Origin: Perkinsus olseni
Taxonomy: Eukaryota > Perkinsozoa > Perkinsida > Perkinsidae
Direction: 5' to 3'
Assembly (NCBI GenBank): GCA_013115135.1
Contig: JABANP010000367.1
Location: forward strand, 1 to 54,114
Length of the DNA: 54,114 bases
This document shows positions 50,666 through 54,114 of this stretch, one piece after another. Both the position numbers and the translations under genes were made by a program. The notes below the pieces were generated by a model. The model had not been told where the DNA came from and made no database searches. It worked only from the letters and a program-made list of their open reading frames with translations. The stretch's first letter is position 1. The number at the start of each line of letters is the position of its first letter.

Positions 50666-53600
50666 TTCCGCAGGGAGTACTCGAACTCGCCTGCGCAGAA
50701 CTTTTTGGCTACCCAGAGTTGGTGGCGACCTTGTCGCCTGAATTGACCAGCTTCTGCATTGACTCGATCGACTATCTGCCTAGTGCCCGCATCAGTTCGT
50801 CGTGCCGCACGACGAACTGATTCTCCATTGACGCGATCGACTAATAGTCGACGACTATCTGCCTAGTGCCCGCATCAGCTCGTCGTGCGTATCCCCTGTC
50901 GGGAACTAGGCGGAAAGCCCTCGTCAACGAATCGCCGAGATGTTGCCCATTCGTTTGCATCAGGAAGTCGTCAAGTCGGCTGCGGCTACCTTCATGGAGG
51001 AAGGAATGGTGATGCTGCAAGGAGCAACAGCGGGCCTGAGTCTGGACGAAGCCAAACATGCAATTGAGAAAATAGAAGTGAGTGGCAGTTCTCTACCCGC
51101 TTTCTGGGAGGATCTCTCGCTCAGGAATTCTCTAACCGTGCTTTGCAGCGGTATATGTACTATTTCTATACGGCCGCTAAGCGGAACAAGACCGATGATG
51201 AAGTTTTGGGCCATTTCTATGACGTAGGTGCGGTATCATGTAAGGTGAAAATCACCGTGAAATGATAGACTATCATTGATAGTTGCATTTCAAAGAGAAG
51301 AGGCGAACGGTCTCAGGCCGTAGCTAGATAGCCGGTCGTTTTTCAGGCGTAGATTCCGTTACAGTGATGAATCATCGTCGAGACCTTGTGTGTAGATTGG
51401 CTTCCGTCACCGAGGCCGCGTAGAGGTCGTTCCACCGAAGCTCAATACAAATGGATTCCGATCAAAGCTGAAACAGAGTAACTCACCAAGCTCGTGCGTT
51501 TCTCAGTACCTTCCGGCTATATTACACTTCATAGGATGCACGTCCTACGGCCATTTGATGAGCCTTTAAATCAGAAGCTGAAATGTCCAGTGCATGAACT
51601 TCCTGCTCAACCGCGAGCTTGGTGAAGTACGTCGGCTTCTTTCAGAGCTGTTGTATCGCCTCGTGGACGAACTCTTCAACGGATCTTTCGTGATGGGTCC
51701 AATTGTCGGGAAGATAAGCTTTCCTAAAGGAGATGTGCGAGGTAAGCTGTCACTCAGCGGTTCTGGTCGCCTTCCAGCGGTTGGAGCATCGGTGACGTGG
51801 TCTTGAAATCTTCCTCGTCGAGGAATCCTCGAGTATTTTGAGTCGAGTGAGTGTCCACTCGAAACTTTCGAGTAGACACTCGAGTCGAAAGAGAAGAAGT
51901 TCTTATCACAGTATTTTCGTGGCTCGTGTCTGAACCGCCGCTGCAGTGCAATCGCTTTGTCAGCCCTGGCGAGAATGGGCCACAGAATGGTTGGATGGGT
52001 TTGACACTGCTGCTGAGAGTCCTCGCCAGCACTGGTTCCGCCGTGAGAAAGGCTTCACCAACTCGGACGATAAGTAACAAGTATCTAGACTCTACTGAGC
52101 TCAAGGATATCCTGGCGGATCAGCTGCACCTGACTGAGCTGTTTCAGGACTCGGGAGCGCAGGAAAGATCGAGTTAGCGGTGTCATCGTGACGATACCCC
52201 TGCTGGGCTGGCAGGGCGGCGAGGTCGAATTCATGGCTCAAAGTCAGCGAGATAAAGTTGCCGGCCAATTTCACGTTTGGCATGCTTCGGAGAACCCGGC
52301 AGCCGGCAGGTGAATACACTTCGCCGAGAACGCCATCCATCCACCAAGCCACAGTGGCTCAGCCACTGTTCCGCCGCGAAACCTCCGCGGTAGCCGCGGC
52401 GCGGTTCCTGTGGCCCACTGCGCTACGGGTCGATAATTCCGCTCGAATGGGCTGCGCTCGAACGCGCTGGTCCTACGGCTGTCTGGACTCTAGGGAACCT
52501 GTGGTCTCAGCTCATAGCTAAGGGTCGCGCACGATGGCCTGAGTGTATTGTACACATCAGGCGCCTCGTCAATATATCCATGGGCGCCGGTGATGCTTTA
52601 TTCACCGATTCGAGGCTATTGCATAGACCAACAATCAACACTGGTGCAGCTCCAGTACGACCATCGTTGCTACCTTCTCTGCATCCTATTTCAGGTACCA
52701 ACTTTAGAGCTTTTTTTCGCCAAATCAGACGCGGCGTTGGAGAGAATCACGATGCTCGGTACCTCGTGGCTAGTAAGGCAGTGTTGCCAACACTGGGTTG
52801 GGGAACTCTTCCCTATCTATGCGGTACTCCTCGTGTTCATCGCTGGCATCTATTCTATAATCGTATACAATCCAGCTAGTCTCGCTAGCCTAGTCTATAC
52901 CCACGCCCCAATAATTTCAGGCTGATCCCTTCGTGAGTTCGGAAGTAGTTGATGGCGCGATGACAACTTGGGGGTTAATGTATCTCTCGAGTTTGAGCGG
53001 AGATCGTTTCCCAGTAAAGTACTATACCTCCGCTAGGTCCCAAAGAAAGAGTACCAGAAGGCAGTCGCTGAGCAAGAAGAGCTCGAGAACGCCGCAGAAG
53101 ATGTGTAAGGTGGTTCATAGCATCCCCGGATGGAGTGGTAACCGCTCCGAGCTAATCTAGCCAGTCGCCAGGGAACCTGGGAAATTGCTTGTTTCAGTTC
53201 CTCTGGCTCCAGCGTCTCCGATGCTCAACTAGGTAATTCTATGCGGGATGAGTCCGATGTGAGCTCACGTTCTTGCGAATCCCGGCCGAATGCTCTTTCA
53301 AAGGTTGACGGATATGAGGCATATGTCTCACGACAAGAAGAGGCTCTCAAACGGGTCTATGATACAGCTAAGGATATCATGTCCGAGGTCGACTCAAATA
53401 GTACTACGCAGTTGCTCCTAGCGATTAGATTTCTCAGAAGCTCTCTCAAGAAAGGCAGAGGCATTTCGAGCAGCTCGCGGAGCTTCAGTTGATGAAAGGC
53501 GAGCAAACAGGCGAGCAAGAGAGAATACGGTCTGACACTTCAGTGATGATGGTCGTCGGCGAATGAAGTGATCGACAGGTTATCAGACAAGAGAGTACAA

Positions 53601-53759
53601 GCTATGACAGACTACATCGATCAAGTTATGCGCACGCCACCGAGCGACCATCGCAGTAGTAGCAGGACGTCTCGTAGTTCTAGCAATCACGCTGTTGAAC
53701 TAAGATTCGCGAGTCTTGTTAGTTCAGACGACAACACTCTCAGGTACTACAGGTGCTGA
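50666..53759 (+). CDS. Hypothetical coiled-coil/membrane protein exons, one or more genes
   Basis: Unrecognised. Coding-like pieces: LELACAELFGYPELVATLSP; MLPIRLHQEVVKSAAATFME, ATAGLSLDEAKHAIEKIE; YMYYFYTAAKRNKTDDEVLG; LLNRELGEVRRLLSELLYRL; PIYAVLLVFIAGIYSIIVY (hydrophobic, near 52830); KKEYQKAVAEQEELENAAED; SKVDGYEAYVSRQEEALKRV; LSQERQRHFEQLAELQLMK; and the last, RLSDKRVQAMTDYIDQVMRT, ending at TGA 53757-53759. Short introns separate several pieces. I cannot say whether this is one gene. Confidence 0.3.
50769..50888 (+). repeat. 37-bp direct repeat with a perfect 27-base palindrome
   Basis: cgactatctgcctagtgccc...cgtcgtgc at 50769-50805 recurs at 50852-50888 with one mismatch. At 50793-50819, CAGTTCGTCGTGC, C, GCACGACGAACTG is a perfect hairpin spanning the end of copy 1. 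Confidence 0.85.
51849..51881. repeat. Hairpin, 16-bp arms with one mismatch, 1-base centre
   Basis: GAGTGTCcACTCGAAA, C, TTTCGAGTaGACACTC; only the c/a pair fails. Confidence 0.85.
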
Positions 53760-54114
53760 GGGTGTTATATAAAAGATCGCTCATGTTTGATGCATTATAA
53801 GAATTGTCGCTGTGATGATCTTTCTCTGAGTTGTAGTACTGAGGATCCTTGAGGCGGCCTCAATGAGGCCTCCGAGCCGGAACTACAGCAGTTTCGCTTG
53901 CCGCGATTTTCATTCGCTCTGCGAAGGCCCTTCGCCGAAGGGAGGAGTATTCGGATAACCTCTATTAGCTTGGAGGATATCCATATATTATTCCGTTCAG
54001 AGTTTCCATGTGCTTCATTCCCCGCCTCGGGCGGGTGAATCAATGCGAGCCAAGCAGAGGAGCCAAGCGGGTTTGCAAAGATCTACGAAAAGTTCAGTGG
54101 ACAGGAAGGCACAG
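53760..54114. other. Window end, no gene identified
   Basis: Contains ggcggcctcaatgaggcctcc, a small inverted repeat near 53850. No coding call. Confidence 0.35.

Overview
The window is nuclear DNA from an intron-rich protist, and I infer a Perkinsus-like alveolate. The reasons are: genes broken by very many GT-AG introns, mostly 43-54 bp; use of the standard code; conserved eukaryotic genes (dynein-2 heavy chain, PA2G4/EBP1, eIF5A, Alba proteins); and lineage-specific secreted proteins. The phylum is an inference from gene style, not proven.

Layout. 1-19217 (+) is most of a cytoplasmic dynein-2 (IFT) heavy chain gene, DYNC2H1, cut by about 60 introns; its 5' end lies outside the window. Two intact tRNA-Pro genes sit inside its introns. 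19.8-27.7 kb holds six small genes for putative secreted, acidic-tailed proteins that look like one family (A-F), interrupted by PA2G4 (minus) and two tRNA-Trp-like relics. 28.4-29.2 kb is an unrecognised basic/Ser-rich gene. 29.5-29.95 kb is a three-unit tandem array of tRNA-Pro(AGG). 30.6-35.2 kb carries three consecutive Alba-domain genes with basic or RGG-type tails. 35-54 kb is harder to read: a Cys-rich secreted mini-protein, eIF5A (minus), several unrecognised multi-exon genes, an RNase H relic of a retroelement, and several long near-perfect hairpins.

The most striking signal is in the introns. Many short introns of different genes share sequence. One group carries AATTTCGTGGCGCGYGAC; another resembles the antisense 3' half of a tRNA; others carry the palindrome AATCGATC-GCGT-GATCGATT, the box GACAGCTAGAGGTGTCAG, or GTATCTT/AAGATAC with an AGGTTGAAGC-type arm. 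They occur in both orientations, in genes on both strands, and a few copies lie in exons. This is what families of mobile introns (introners) would look like, including one apparently built from tRNA sequence.

The reading frame of DYNC2H1, secreted gene D and Alba 3 also breaks by single bases, mostly in short homopolymers. Assembly indels are the likeliest cause. All calls rest on reading the sequence and remembered family features; no search was run.
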